A stretch of 64,000 nt of DNA from Terriglobia bacterium (GTDB lineage Bacteria; Acidobacteriota; Terriglobia; JAIQFV01): contig JAQUPQ010000006.1 in the NCBI GenBank assembly GCA_028716525.1, positions 78,552 to 142,551 on the forward strand. The letters run 5' to 3'. Positions 33,009 to 40,171 of the stretch are shown here, piece after piece. Positions within the stretch are counted from its first letter, which is position 1, and the number at the start of each line of letters is the position of its first letter. A model generated the notes under the pieces. It was not told the DNA's origin. It worked only from the letters and a program-made list of their open reading frames with translations, and searched no databases. Both the position numbers and the translations under genes were made by a program.

Positions 33009-34487
33009 CTATTCCGCGGTCTCCTTCTCTTTTTCCTTCTGCTTCTTGGCATCACGCGTCATCTGTTTCCAAGATCGAAGTTTGGCCTGAAGATCCCACA
33101 TCTTCTGATTCTTCAGTTCGCTCCAGGGAACGGTGTAGGCGTCAAAACTCCAAATCGATTCGGCTTCCTTATCCTTTCCATCGGAAGGATCCTTATAAAA
33201 CACCGCCAACGACAACCGCGGCATATCTTCGGTGGACTCCAGGCGCGACAACAAACCCGCCAATTCAATAGCGGTCGTCAGATTCGTCGTGGTCTGCAGG
33301 AAAAGGGGCAGATAGGTGGAGATGCTATAACTGATTTGAACTTTTGAAATTTTTCCCTTGGATTCCCCCTTCTTACCGTAAAGCTGATGTCCGATGTCGA
33401 GCGGGCCGGGCGGCACGGAATTCATCAAACCGGGAGTCAGTGGAATCAGCACGTCATCCTGCCCCTCTCCCACCACAAAAATTTCATTGAATCCAAAAGA
33501 AAGGTTGGAGATCAGGCGCCGATGTTCGGCCACCTCGAACGGATCCGCCAAGAAAATCTCGGCGCTCGTGGTGCCATAGGCGTTCAATTCCTTGATCAAC
33601 TCGGCTTGCAGCTTGGAGGTTACCGTGTTGATCTGTTCCCACTTCACGCGGCGGTCCCGCATGTCAAAATTGTTGACCCGGACTTTTTCGATGATGGCGA
33701 GTCGCTTGGCTTCCACCAAGGCGGGATCAAACGGTTGGAAGGGCTTGCGTGTTTTGACGAATTCCGCAAAGGGTGTACCGGTCTTCTCGCCCATCAATCC
33801 GCGTACATAATTGATCGGAACCAGAAAACCCAGGCTTTCGTTGAAGAGCCGATAAAATGAAACCATTCCCACGGTCTCTCCGCGATCATTCAGCGCCGGC
33901 CCACCGGTAGCAGAGCGATTGACGGGATCGGCGAGTTGATGCAGGCGCAATCCCCGCTTGGAGTCCCGAATGGCCGCCACCAACGAATCGGTGGCCGAGA
34001 TGAAGGTTCCCAGAGGACGCGACAGAACCACCAGGGTTTCTCCGACACGTGTACGGTCGGAATCGCCCAACGTCACCACAGGCAAGGCCGTGGCGGGAAT
34101 TTTGAGGATGGCAATGTCTTTGCGCGGATCGACGCTGACCACGGAAACATCGCGAAATTTTCGGCCGTCGGGAAGGAGGACTTCAATACTTTCTGCATCG
34201 GCGAGGGGCTGATAGGCCGTTACAAGAATGCCGCTGGGATCGACAAAGAAACAACTGAATTTCTCAATGTAGCTCCCGTCGACATCCAACGTGGCCACCA
34301 GACCTACCGCCTTGCCGTACGTGTCCACGATCTCGGGCAAGGGCTTCAGCTTGGCGTCCTGTGTGAAGGATGGAATACAGCAGATCCCCATCCACAGCAC
34401 GAAAATCAGCGAATGAATGATTTTCAAATCCATGCGGTGTTTCAGGATTCTTGGAGCAACGCTCAACCGTTCGGCTTGGCATTCCAT
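33009..34487 (-). CDS. S1C (HtrA-like) trypsin-fold pseudoprotease
   Basis: 492 residues; the start at 34487 follows GAGGAGGTTCTTC (an in-frame ATG at 34433 would begin nearer the signal peptide). The signal is HSLIFVLWMGICCIPSFTQ. The trypsin-like domain has Gln93 (VTAYQPLAD) where HtrA has the catalytic His, keeps Asp124 (DPRKDIAILKI) and has Thr194 in SATGGPALN where the Ser belongs. Two of the three catalytic residues are therefore changed. The C-terminal 250 residues are unknown, ending in a Lys/Glu-rich tail. It sits directly upstream of a second degenerate S1C gene. Confidence 0.8.
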   Translation of the reverse strand: MECQAERLSVAPRILKHRMDLKIIHSLIFVLWMGICCIPSFTQDAKLKPLPEIVDTYGKAVGLVATLDVDGSYIEKFSCFFVDPSGILVTAYQPLADAESIEVLLPDGRKFRDVSVVSVDPRKDIAILKIPATALPVVTLGDSDRTRVGETLVVLSRPLGTFISATDSLVAAIRDSKRGLRLHQLADPVNRSATGGPALNDRGETVGMVSFYRLFNESLGFLVPINYVRGLMGEKTGTPFAEFVKTRKPFQPFDPALVEAKRLAIIEKVRVNNFDMRDRRVKWEQINTVTSKLQAELIKELNAYGTTSAEIFLADPFEVAEHRRLISNLSFGFNEIFVVGEGQDDVLIPLTPGLMNSVPPGPLDIGHQLYGKKGESKGKISKVQISYSISTYLPLFLQTTTNLTTAIELAGLLSRLESTEDMPRLSLAVFYKDPSDGKDKEAESIWSFDAYTVPWSELKNQKMWDLQAKLRSWKQMTRDAKKQKEKEKETAE

Positions 34488-34615
34488 CGAAGAACCTCCT
34501 CGGATGTCGGTACTCTTAATCATTGCCGTAAATCACATTTATTCCGTTCGAAGACCCATGGGGCATAAGGAATCGGCGGTTTGCCCCATGGATTTTTTGC
34601 GACCTTGCAGCTCTC

Positions 34616-34846
34616 CTACTCCCCTTGTACTCCCGAAATCTCGATCTCCGTTCGGCACTTGATGCACCGGAATTTGGTCGTCCACACGGGAAAATCAAAC
34701 AGAAAGGGCGACTGCTTCTTAATTTCGCGAATGACTGCCACGCGGTTGTAAATCGTGCGGCATTGCGGGCACACGGGATCTCTGCCTGTTGCAAAGCCCG
34801 TGGGTGTGGATCCACTTTTGCTCGACATCCAATCGAATATGCCCAT
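34616..34846 (-). CDS. Mini zinc-ribbon protein with amphipathic N-terminus
   Basis: 76 residues. It begins MGIFDWMSSKSG, then CPQC and CIKC about 39 residues apart make one zinc ribbon (VCPQCRTIYNRVA, FRCIKCRTEIEIS). Cytosolic by sequence. The start at 34846 is fixed by TCAGGAGGCAATCTG. It is one of six such genes in the cluster. Confidence 0.7.
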   Translation of the reverse strand: MGIFDWMSSKSGSTPTGFATGRDPVCPQCRTIYNRVAVIREIKKQSPFLFDFPVWTTKFRCIKCRTEIEISGVQGE

Positions 34847-34907
34847 CAGATTGCCTCCTGACACCAGGCGTGAAATCCGCATCATTCATTCTGTCGATAC
34901 GCCTCGT

Positions 34908-35573
34908 TCAAGGGTGCGGTACCACTTTCCAAGTGTTGCCGTTCAGCTCCAGCCAAATCTCGTCATTCTTCACGGCCAGAGAAAACCGTGGAATTTCCTT
35001 GGCTTCTTTAGAGAGCAGCGTGTTTGATATCCGCGTTTTGAGATCAAACTTCTCATCTCTGGCTTTTGGAACATTCTTTCGGCGGTTGTAGTCGAAGTGT
35101 TTTTCGGATTCGTCATTCCCCGTCAGCTCCAAAGCATCCTCATAGGCATGGAGAATGTAGGGTCCGGCCGGAAACTGTTTGTCTTGGATCGAAAATGGAA
35201 ATTCAGAATGGAGAATCCCGATGAGGGTGAAACTCCCCTTCGTCCCATCCGCTTTCGTAAAAGAGCCATGAAAACCGTAAGTCTTACCCGAACTCTCTCC
35301 CACCAGCCGGGCACCGTTGGCCAGCCGGACACCAAAACAAGTTTCTGCGCTCACGTGCTTCATTTTGGTGAAAGGAAAAATGTACGACTCCGGAAACAGC
35401 TTCTCAGCCTCATTCAAACTTGTGATGAGTCGGAAGCTGTCCTCTTGTGAAAGAGTTTCAGGCGGTCCCGCCAACCCTTGTGCGGTTTTCGATGACGCAC
35501 CGGCCTGCGGGAGCAAGGCCGTTGGTGTAAAGGCGAGAAGCATAAAAACCATGAAACTCCAGATCCGATTCAC
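34908..35573 (-). CDS. Secreted protein of the cluster, unknown function
   Basis: About 221 residues. A GTG start at 35573 follows CAGGAGAAATTACC and gives a signal peptide (FMVFMLLAFTPTALLPQAGA); the frame is open to 35672. The mature part is alpha/beta with strands CFGVRLANGARLVGES, GSFTLIGILHSEFPFSIQ and a C-terminal IWLELNGNTWKVVP. I recognise no family. It is the second gene of the cluster. Confidence 0.7.
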   Translation of the reverse strand: MNRIWSFMVFMLLAFTPTALLPQAGASSKTAQGLAGPPETLSQEDSFRLITSLNEAEKLFPESYIFPFTKMKHVSAETCFGVRLANGARLVGESSGKTYGFHGSFTKADGTKGSFTLIGILHSEFPFSIQDKQFPAGPYILHAYEDALELTGNDESEKHFDYNRRKNVPKARDEKFDLKTRISNTLLSKEAKEIPRFSLAVKNDEIWLELNGNTWKVVPHP

Positions 35574-35693
35574 GGTAATTTCTCCTGAGCTCCAGGTTGA
35601 TGTTGGAACTGGCCTCGACCGCTTGCTGCGCGGCGGATCACGCCGCCTATCTATTCCATCGCACACATCCACAATAGCGGTAGGGTCTGGCGG

Positions 35694-36386
35694 TCACACC
35701 GGTTGAAGAGTCAAGGCATCGACAGCCTGTATTGCTTTGGTCATGGCAGAGCATTTCTGCTCCCGCACGAGTGTCGTCAAACGATTGGCCGTCTCAAAAT
35801 CCAATCGAATTTGCCCGGCTCTCATGGAGTCCACGCGAGAGAGAAAACGATGCTCAATTTCGGCGAGTCCGCATCCTTTAGCCACGTAGCTCAAGAGAAG
35901 ATAGGCGTTGTAATCGATGGGATTGGTCAAAAGACCGTGAGCCGCCTGGCACCAAAAGTAAAGGGCTCGAGGCGCACTGCCCAATCGCCACTCCGTTTCT
36001 CCCATATCTGTGAGAAGGAGGCTCTTTCGTTTGGCTTGGGCCAGACCTCGCCCCAGGACTTCCTGCGATCGCCGCAACTGACCGGTGGAGCGATAGGCAC
36101 TCGCGAGCCATTTGTAGGGAAGATCAAAATCAGCGAAATTGGACAGCAGACCTTCGGCTGCCTTAATGGCCGCCGGGTAGTTTTGCGAGTTCAGCGGATC
36201 CAGAACCCGCTGAAAAGAAGGATCACTCCGGAAGGTGCGTTCCTCTTTCTGCTCTGTGAAGGCCGGCCGCGTGCAGGCTTGTACGTATTCTTCCTCATTG
36301 GCGGCGTCAGGTACCGGCCAGGTCTTGCCAATGTCATGGCTCGCATCATTTGATTTACTTCCAAACAATTGTCCAAAAAACCCCAT
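35694..36386 (-). CDS. TPR-like protein, first gene of the cluster
   Basis: 230 residues. It begins MGFFGQLFGSKSND, the clearest example of the shared amphipathic N-terminus. TPR-like helix pairs run from about residue 65 to 170 (NYPAAIKAAEGLLSNFADFD, YKWLASAYRSTGQLRRSQEV, RALYFWCQAAHGLLTNP). No signal peptide. AGAGGAGGAGCTC precedes the ATG. It is the most upstream gene of the 27-gene minus-strand run, so the main promoter should lie just above it. Confidence 0.75.
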   Translation of the reverse strand: MGFFGQLFGSKSNDASHDIGKTWPVPDAANEEEYVQACTRPAFTEQKEERTFRSDPSFQRVLDPLNSQNYPAAIKAAEGLLSNFADFDLPYKWLASAYRSTGQLRRSQEVLGRGLAQAKRKSLLLTDMGETEWRLGSAPRALYFWCQAAHGLLTNPIDYNAYLLLSYVAKGCGLAEIEHRFLSRVDSMRAGQIRLDFETANRLTTLVREQKCSAMTKAIQAVDALTLQPV

Positions 36387-37179
36387 GAGCTCCTCCTCTT
36401 ATTTTAGTGTGCGTTTCTCAATCGAAGTCAGGCCAGGTGATTAGTGGGCTGTGTTTTGAAAATATTCCTTAAAACCCGAGAGCCGCTGTTCACCGCGCAG
36501 CGCCCTACATCGTGTCCGCAACCCCTGAACAGCTCGGGGTACCTGGGGTATCGTTCAGCGCCATTCTCAATGTTTTACTCGCAGTGGATGATTTGAAGCG
36601 GTCCATAATTCGAAGTCTTTTCGTTCCTCCTCAGCCCTGTCCACGAGCGTGGCCGTTAAAAACTCATGGGATGAATCCCTTTGACTCGGAAGGATTGAAC
36701 GATCAAACCAAATACGTCCTTGTACCGGCAACCGGGATGCCAAATCGGCGCTGTAAACACCCGAATAACCTGTTGATAAACAAAGAGTTGCTTGCCTGTC
36801 TCGGAGGTGCTATCGCGCGACTGTAACCGTCGTTGCTACACTCGGGAACAATGAGCCGCAGTGAGGTAGGGAGTGAAAAATGACAACTGCTCTGCTTTCA
36901 ACCTTTGAAGAAATTCTCCAGCGAGAGTGATGTGTAGCGCGGTGGGCTACGGGTGTTTGACGATTCGTATTGTAAGGATTGTCGGCGCGATATCTCTTCT
37001 TGAGACTCACAATCATCGCACCGGTTTCCAGCTGATATTCATGTTTGGGTCTTGAAGTTTGGCAATTGGAATTTATTTGGACTTTGGAATTTGGAATTTA
37101 CTCCTTGGGTTGATGCCTCTTCGACTCTTCGTCCGATTCCCCGGCGGCCGTCACAGCATGTATGCGACAATGAAGAATC
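36387..37179. other. Long intergenic region upstream of the cluster
   Basis: 793 bases separate the first gene of the minus-strand cluster from the plus-strand GNAT gene. It should contain the cluster promoter. On the minus strand the 100 bases above the ATG are AT-richer, with a TAAAAT hexamer near the Shine-Dalgarno, but no convincing -35 partner. A repeat with TTGGAATTT words lies at its right end. A short open frame at 36512-36826 shows no recognisable features and I do not call it. Confidence 0.5.
37053..37101 (+). repeat. AT-rich intergenic repeat (TGAAGTTTGG...TTGGAATTT)
   Basis: TGAAGTTTGGCAATTGGAAT and the following TTTGGAATTTGGAATTT belong to an intergenic repeat that recurs in inverse orientation at 38841-38871. 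The two copies flank the three or four small plus-strand genes between them. Confidence 0.45.
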
Positions 37180-37659
37180 ATGGCGGATGAAAATCGCGCA
37201 AGAATGATCCAGCTGGCAACCGAGTTTTTCGGCGCCAAGGACGACCCCGCTCAAATCTCCGTCACTCCACAAGACATCGAAAAGTTTCAGAAGATTCATC
37301 CCTGCACCATGATGGAAGAGAAGAACGAGGACGGGCCGATCGCCTGGGTCCTGGTGATTCCGACCCTTCACGAGTTGATGGAGCAATTTCTGGCCAAGGC
37401 CATCACGGAACGCGACCTCTTGGATCGCACACCGCTTCAGATCCGCTATGATGCACTCTACTTATGTTCGGCGCTGGTACTCACCGAATTTCGAGGGCGT
37501 GGGTTGGCCAAGCTGCTCCTCTCCAAAGCCATCGAATCCATTCAACACGAGCACCCCGTGCGATCGCTCTTCTGCTGGCCCTTCAGTCCCGAGGGCGAGC
37601 GGCTGGCCTCGCACCTGGCGCAGAAATTTGGCTTGCCGTTATACAAACGCCCCACTTGA
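37180..37659 (+). CDS. GNAT-family-like acetyltransferase
   Basis: 159 residues. The core motif A is seen in ALVLTEFRGRGLAKLLLSKA (the RGRGLA acetyl-CoA loop) followed by a helix, and PEGERLASHLAQKFGLPLY resembles motif B. The N-terminal half (PIAWVLVIPTLHELMEQFL) fits a degenerate GNAT fold. No signal peptide. The substrate is unknown. It is the first gene on the plus strand after the large cluster. Confidence 0.7.
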   Translation: MADENRARMIQLATEFFGAKDDPAQISVTPQDIEKFQKIHPCTMMEEKNEDGPIAWVLVIPTLHELMEQFLAKAITERDLLDRTPLQIRYDALYLCSALVLTEFRGRGLAKLLLSKAIESIQHEHPVRSLFCWPFSPEGERLASHLAQKFGLPLYKRPT

Positions 37660-37849
37660 TTCCGCCTGGAAAATTTCCGGCTTGAGGAATCTATGGGCCA
37701 AGACTCATGTCCAGAGAGAACGGCCCGGGTAAAGTGAATGTTGTCTATTTGGTGATTTGCTCTGACGAAGCAGTGTGTTAGATTTTTCCCGCAGGAATAT
37801 CAAGAACGGCCCAGCCATTGTGAGAATTTGAAAGCCTCCAGGTGAGGAC

Positions 37850-38143
37850 ATGCAGATGATTCTTAAAATCCTCAAACGCCTCGTTATTGCGGCGGCCCTG
37901 GCTGCAGCGGTGATTTATTTAGGAGACTACGCGGCACTACGTTGGCGGATTTTCAGGCATCAAAATCCGTATGGATCGGTCACCCTTCAACGTTACTACG
38001 CCGTCACTCAAAAAAATAAAACCACGGAATTTTATTTTGACCCACCCACGGCACAAGTTTGCGTTCACTCGTTCTTTCCTCACAACGGTTTTTCCCCTTG
38101 TTGGTATCTGAACCGGCATCAAACTCAACGCATCAATATGTGA
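37850..38143 (+). CDS. Small conserved-type membrane-anchored protein
   Basis: 97 residues. One N-terminal membrane helix (LVIAAALAAAVIYLGDYAAL) is followed by a compact domain with YYAVTQKNKTTEFYFDPP and CVHSFFPHNGFSPCWYLNRH. I recall very similar small proteins from Acidobacteriota genomes with the same paired Cys/His-Cys-Trp ending; none has a known function. CCAGGTGAGGAC lies upstream of the ATG. Confidence 0.7.
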   Translation: MQMILKILKRLVIAAALAAAVIYLGDYAALRWRIFRHQNPYGSVTLQRYYAVTQKNKTTEFYFDPPTAQVCVHSFFPHNGFSPCWYLNRHQTQRINM

Positions 38144-38335
38144 TGTATTTTCTGCGGATCGAGCAGGAAGCAATGCCGCCTCCCCTCCTTGAAATATCGC
38201 AAGTTCGCGAAGTTCCTCGCCAACTTCCACATTACATTCGATTACATCTCCTTGAGGGGCACACCAAATGGGATATCTGAAAACAGACAACCTCCGGCGC
38301 CGGGACAACATCGGTCAAAGAGGGAGGAAAAACCA

Positions 38336-38392
38336 ATGGCAGCCAAGATTAGTGAAAGTCCGAAAACGGATTTTCAAGTTGCCGGGAGGTGA
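38336..38392 (+). CDS. Possible 18-residue leader ORF
   Basis: A tiny frame (MAAKISESPKTDFQVAGR) with its own strong Shine-Dalgarno (AGGGAGGAAAAACC) ends three bases before the ATG of the next gene, and its last codons contain that gene's GGGAGG. The arrangement suggests translational coupling, but it may be chance. Confidence 0.25.
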   Translation: MAAKISESPKTDFQVAGR

Positions 38393-38394
38393 AT

Positions 38395-38772
38395 ATGAAG
38401 ATCAGAAATATGAAGTTCAAGAAGATGATCGCAGCATTTGGATTAGGCACAGCGTTGTTGATCTTCGGAAGTGGCATCGCCAATGCGCAGTGGTGGGACG
38501 ATAGTTGCAGTGCCCGCATCGCACACGAACGGGCCGAGCTGTATAACTCCGAGCGGTTCTACGGGTACTATAGTTGGCAAGCCAATCACGAGCGCGCCGA
38601 ACTGAATCAACTTCTGTACCAGTGCGGATACGACAATGACAGCTACTACGTAGCCCCGCGGCCTCACTTGTTCTTCGGCGGAACCTTCATCATCGGTGGC
38701 CATCACCGCGACCGCGATGACCGCGGATTCCGCCGCGATCACGATCGTGATCGAGACCACGACCGTCACTGA
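38395..38772 (+). CDS. Secreted His/Asp/Arg-rich protein
   Basis: About 125 residues; ATG at 38395 after GGGAGG. Signal peptide: MIAAFGLGTALLIFGSGIANA. The mature part has AHERAELYNSERFYGYYSWQ and a second ANHERAELNQLL copy, then a C-terminal tail of alternating His, Asp and Arg (HHRDRDDRGFRRDHDRDRD). The tail could bind divalent metal or polyanions. It lies next to a metal-transporter operon (convergent), which may be coincidence. Confidence 0.7.
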   Translation: MKIRNMKFKKMIAAFGLGTALLIFGSGIANAQWWDDSCSARIAHERAELYNSERFYGYYSWQANHERAELNQLLYQCGYDNDSYYVAPRPHLFFGGTFIIGGHHRDRDDRGFRRDHDRDRDHDRH

Positions 38773-38788
38773 TTGACAGGTTGAACGC

Positions 38789-38822
38789 GATTTCCCGCCC
38801 CGAGAAATCGGGGCGGGAAATC
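38789..38822. terminator. Strong bidirectional stem-loop between convergent genes
   Basis: Perfect 15-base arms (GATTTCCCGCCCCGA at 38789-38803 and its complement at 38808-38822) enclose a GAAA tetraloop. It lies 17 bases after the secreted-protein stop and 60 bases after the Nramp-like stop on the other strand. There is no U tract, so it may act with Rho or as an mRNA-stabilising end. Confidence 0.65.
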
Positions 38823-38840
38823 CATCCCTTCCGAAACAAC

Positions 38841-38871
38841 ATAAATTCCAAGATCCAAAACCCAAACTTCA
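38841..38871 (-). repeat. AT-rich intergenic repeat, inverse copy
   Basis: Read on the minus strand this is TGAAGTTTGGGTTTTGGATC followed by TTGGAATTTAT, matching the repeat at 37053-37101 in inverse orientation. Confidence 0.45.
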
Positions 38872-38881
38872 GATGTTGATT

Positions 38882-40147
38882 TTACGAAGGAATGTACTTG
38901 GGGAAAAAGGTGCTGACCACCAGCAGCAGCGTCAGCACGATCATGACCACGCAGCAAACCCAGGCAATGATGTTGAGGGTACGGGTATTTCGATACTTGC
39001 CCATCAGATCCACGCGGTTGCACAACCGCAGCATAAAAATCAGCACAAACGGCAGCATGATGCCGTTCAGGACTTGAGAAAGCAGTATGATGGGAACCTG
39101 CTTCTCTTCTCTCAACAGCAGCACAGCCAAAGCCCCCAGAAAAATCAAACCCGTGTACAAGCCATAAAAGGTCGGAGCTTCATGCACGCGGCGATTGATC
39201 CCGGACTCCAATCCCAAGCCTTCACATACATAGTAAGCCGTGGCCAACGGCAAGATGCACGCCGAAAACAGAGAGGCGTTGCACAATCCGAAGGCAAACA
39301 GGGCGCTGGCAAATTTCCCGGCCAAGGGCGCCAGGGCCAACGCCGCGTCACCGGCATCGTTGATTTGCCGATGCCCGCTGACGTAAATGGTTGCCGCACA
39401 GGCCACGATGATGAAGAAGGCCACCACGTCGGTAATGATGCATCCGATGATGACGTCCCAGCGCGACTGCATGTAGTTCTTCAGCTTGACGCCCTTCTCC
39501 ACGACCGCCGATTGCAAATAAAACTGCATCCACGGAGCAATGGTCGTTCCGACCAGCCCGATGATCATATAAATATAATTGGTATCCAAATGGACGCTCG
39601 GCTGGACGGCTTCGAAGATCGCTTTCTTCCATTGCGGATGCGCCAGAAAACCCGAAATCAAATAGGCCACATAAAACACGCAGGCCACCAAAAACACTTT
39701 TTCCACGAGCCGGTAGGTTCCTTTCACCACCAGCACCCACACCAGCAGAGCCCCCAGCGGGACGGCCACGTAGCGGCTCACATGAAACACCGACATGCCC
39801 GAGGCCAGCCCGGCGAATTCCGAAATGGTGTTTCCCAAATCGGCCACCAACAACATGGCCATCAGAAAAAAGGTGGTGCGAAATCCGTATTCCTCCCGGA
39901 TCAGGTCGGCCAGACCTTTGCCGGTAACCACGCCCATGCGTGCCACCATTTCCTGCACCACGATGAGGGCGATGGTAATGGGGATTAACGTCCACAATAA
40001 GGAATAGCCGAAGTGGGCGCCCGCCACGGAGTAGGTGTAAATTCCCCCGGCATCGTTATCGACATTGGCCGTGACAATCCCCGGTCCCAGGACCATCAGG
40101 AAGATGAAGAAGTTGATGCGCCAGCGTCTGAAGCGGGTCGATTTCAT
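38882..40147 (-). CDS. Nramp-family divalent metal transporter with altered metal site
   Basis: 421 residues with about eleven membrane helices. It belongs to the Nramp/MntH family (VLGPGIVTANVDNDAGG, EMVARMGVVTGKGLADLIRE, LFSACILPLATAYYVCEGLG). The helix-1 motif, usually DPGN, reads DAGG: the Asp ligand is kept and the Asn is Gly. The helix-6 motif, usually MPH, reads APW in TTIAPWMQFYLQ, so the soft Met ligand that favours Mn/Fe is lost. Nramp-related magnesium transporters also vary at these sites. It lies 24 bases after an MgtE-like sensor gene, which fits a Mg2+ role. Confidence 0.85.
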   Translation of the reverse strand: MKSTRFRRWRINFFIFLMVLGPGIVTANVDNDAGGIYTYSVAGAHFGYSLLWTLIPITIALIVVQEMVARMGVVTGKGLADLIREEYGFRTTFFLMAMLLVADLGNTISEFAGLASGMSVFHVSRYVAVPLGALLVWVLVVKGTYRLVEKVFLVACVFYVAYLISGFLAHPQWKKAIFEAVQPSVHLDTNYIYMIIGLVGTTIAPWMQFYLQSAVVEKGVKLKNYMQSRWDVIIGCIITDVVAFFIIVACAATIYVSGHRQINDAGDAALALAPLAGKFASALFAFGLCNASLFSACILPLATAYYVCEGLGLESGINRRVHEAPTFYGLYTGLIFLGALAVLLLREEKQVPIILLSQVLNGIMLPFVLIFMLRLCNRVDLMGKYRNTRTLNIIAWVCCVVMIVLTLLLVVSTFFPKYIPS

Positions 40148-40171
40148 AAGAGCGCCAAAGTCGAAGTGAGA

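Noticed and set aside
14613..36386. The idea that the 27-gene cluster is a prophage, contractile injection system or type VI-like system
   Set aside because: No sheath, tube, baseplate, capsid, portal, integrase or AAA unfoldase protein is seen among the 27 products.
36512..36826. A 104-codon open frame in the large gap upstream of the cluster
   Set aside because: No Shine-Dalgarno, no domain, and a composition unlike the neighbouring genes; treated as chance.
38873..39988. A 371-codon open frame on the plus strand opposite the Nramp-like gene, rich in His and Gln
   Set aside because: It is the antisense shadow of a clear membrane transporter; the His/Gln bias is what complementary hydrophobic codons produce, and it has no domain or Shine-Dalgarno.
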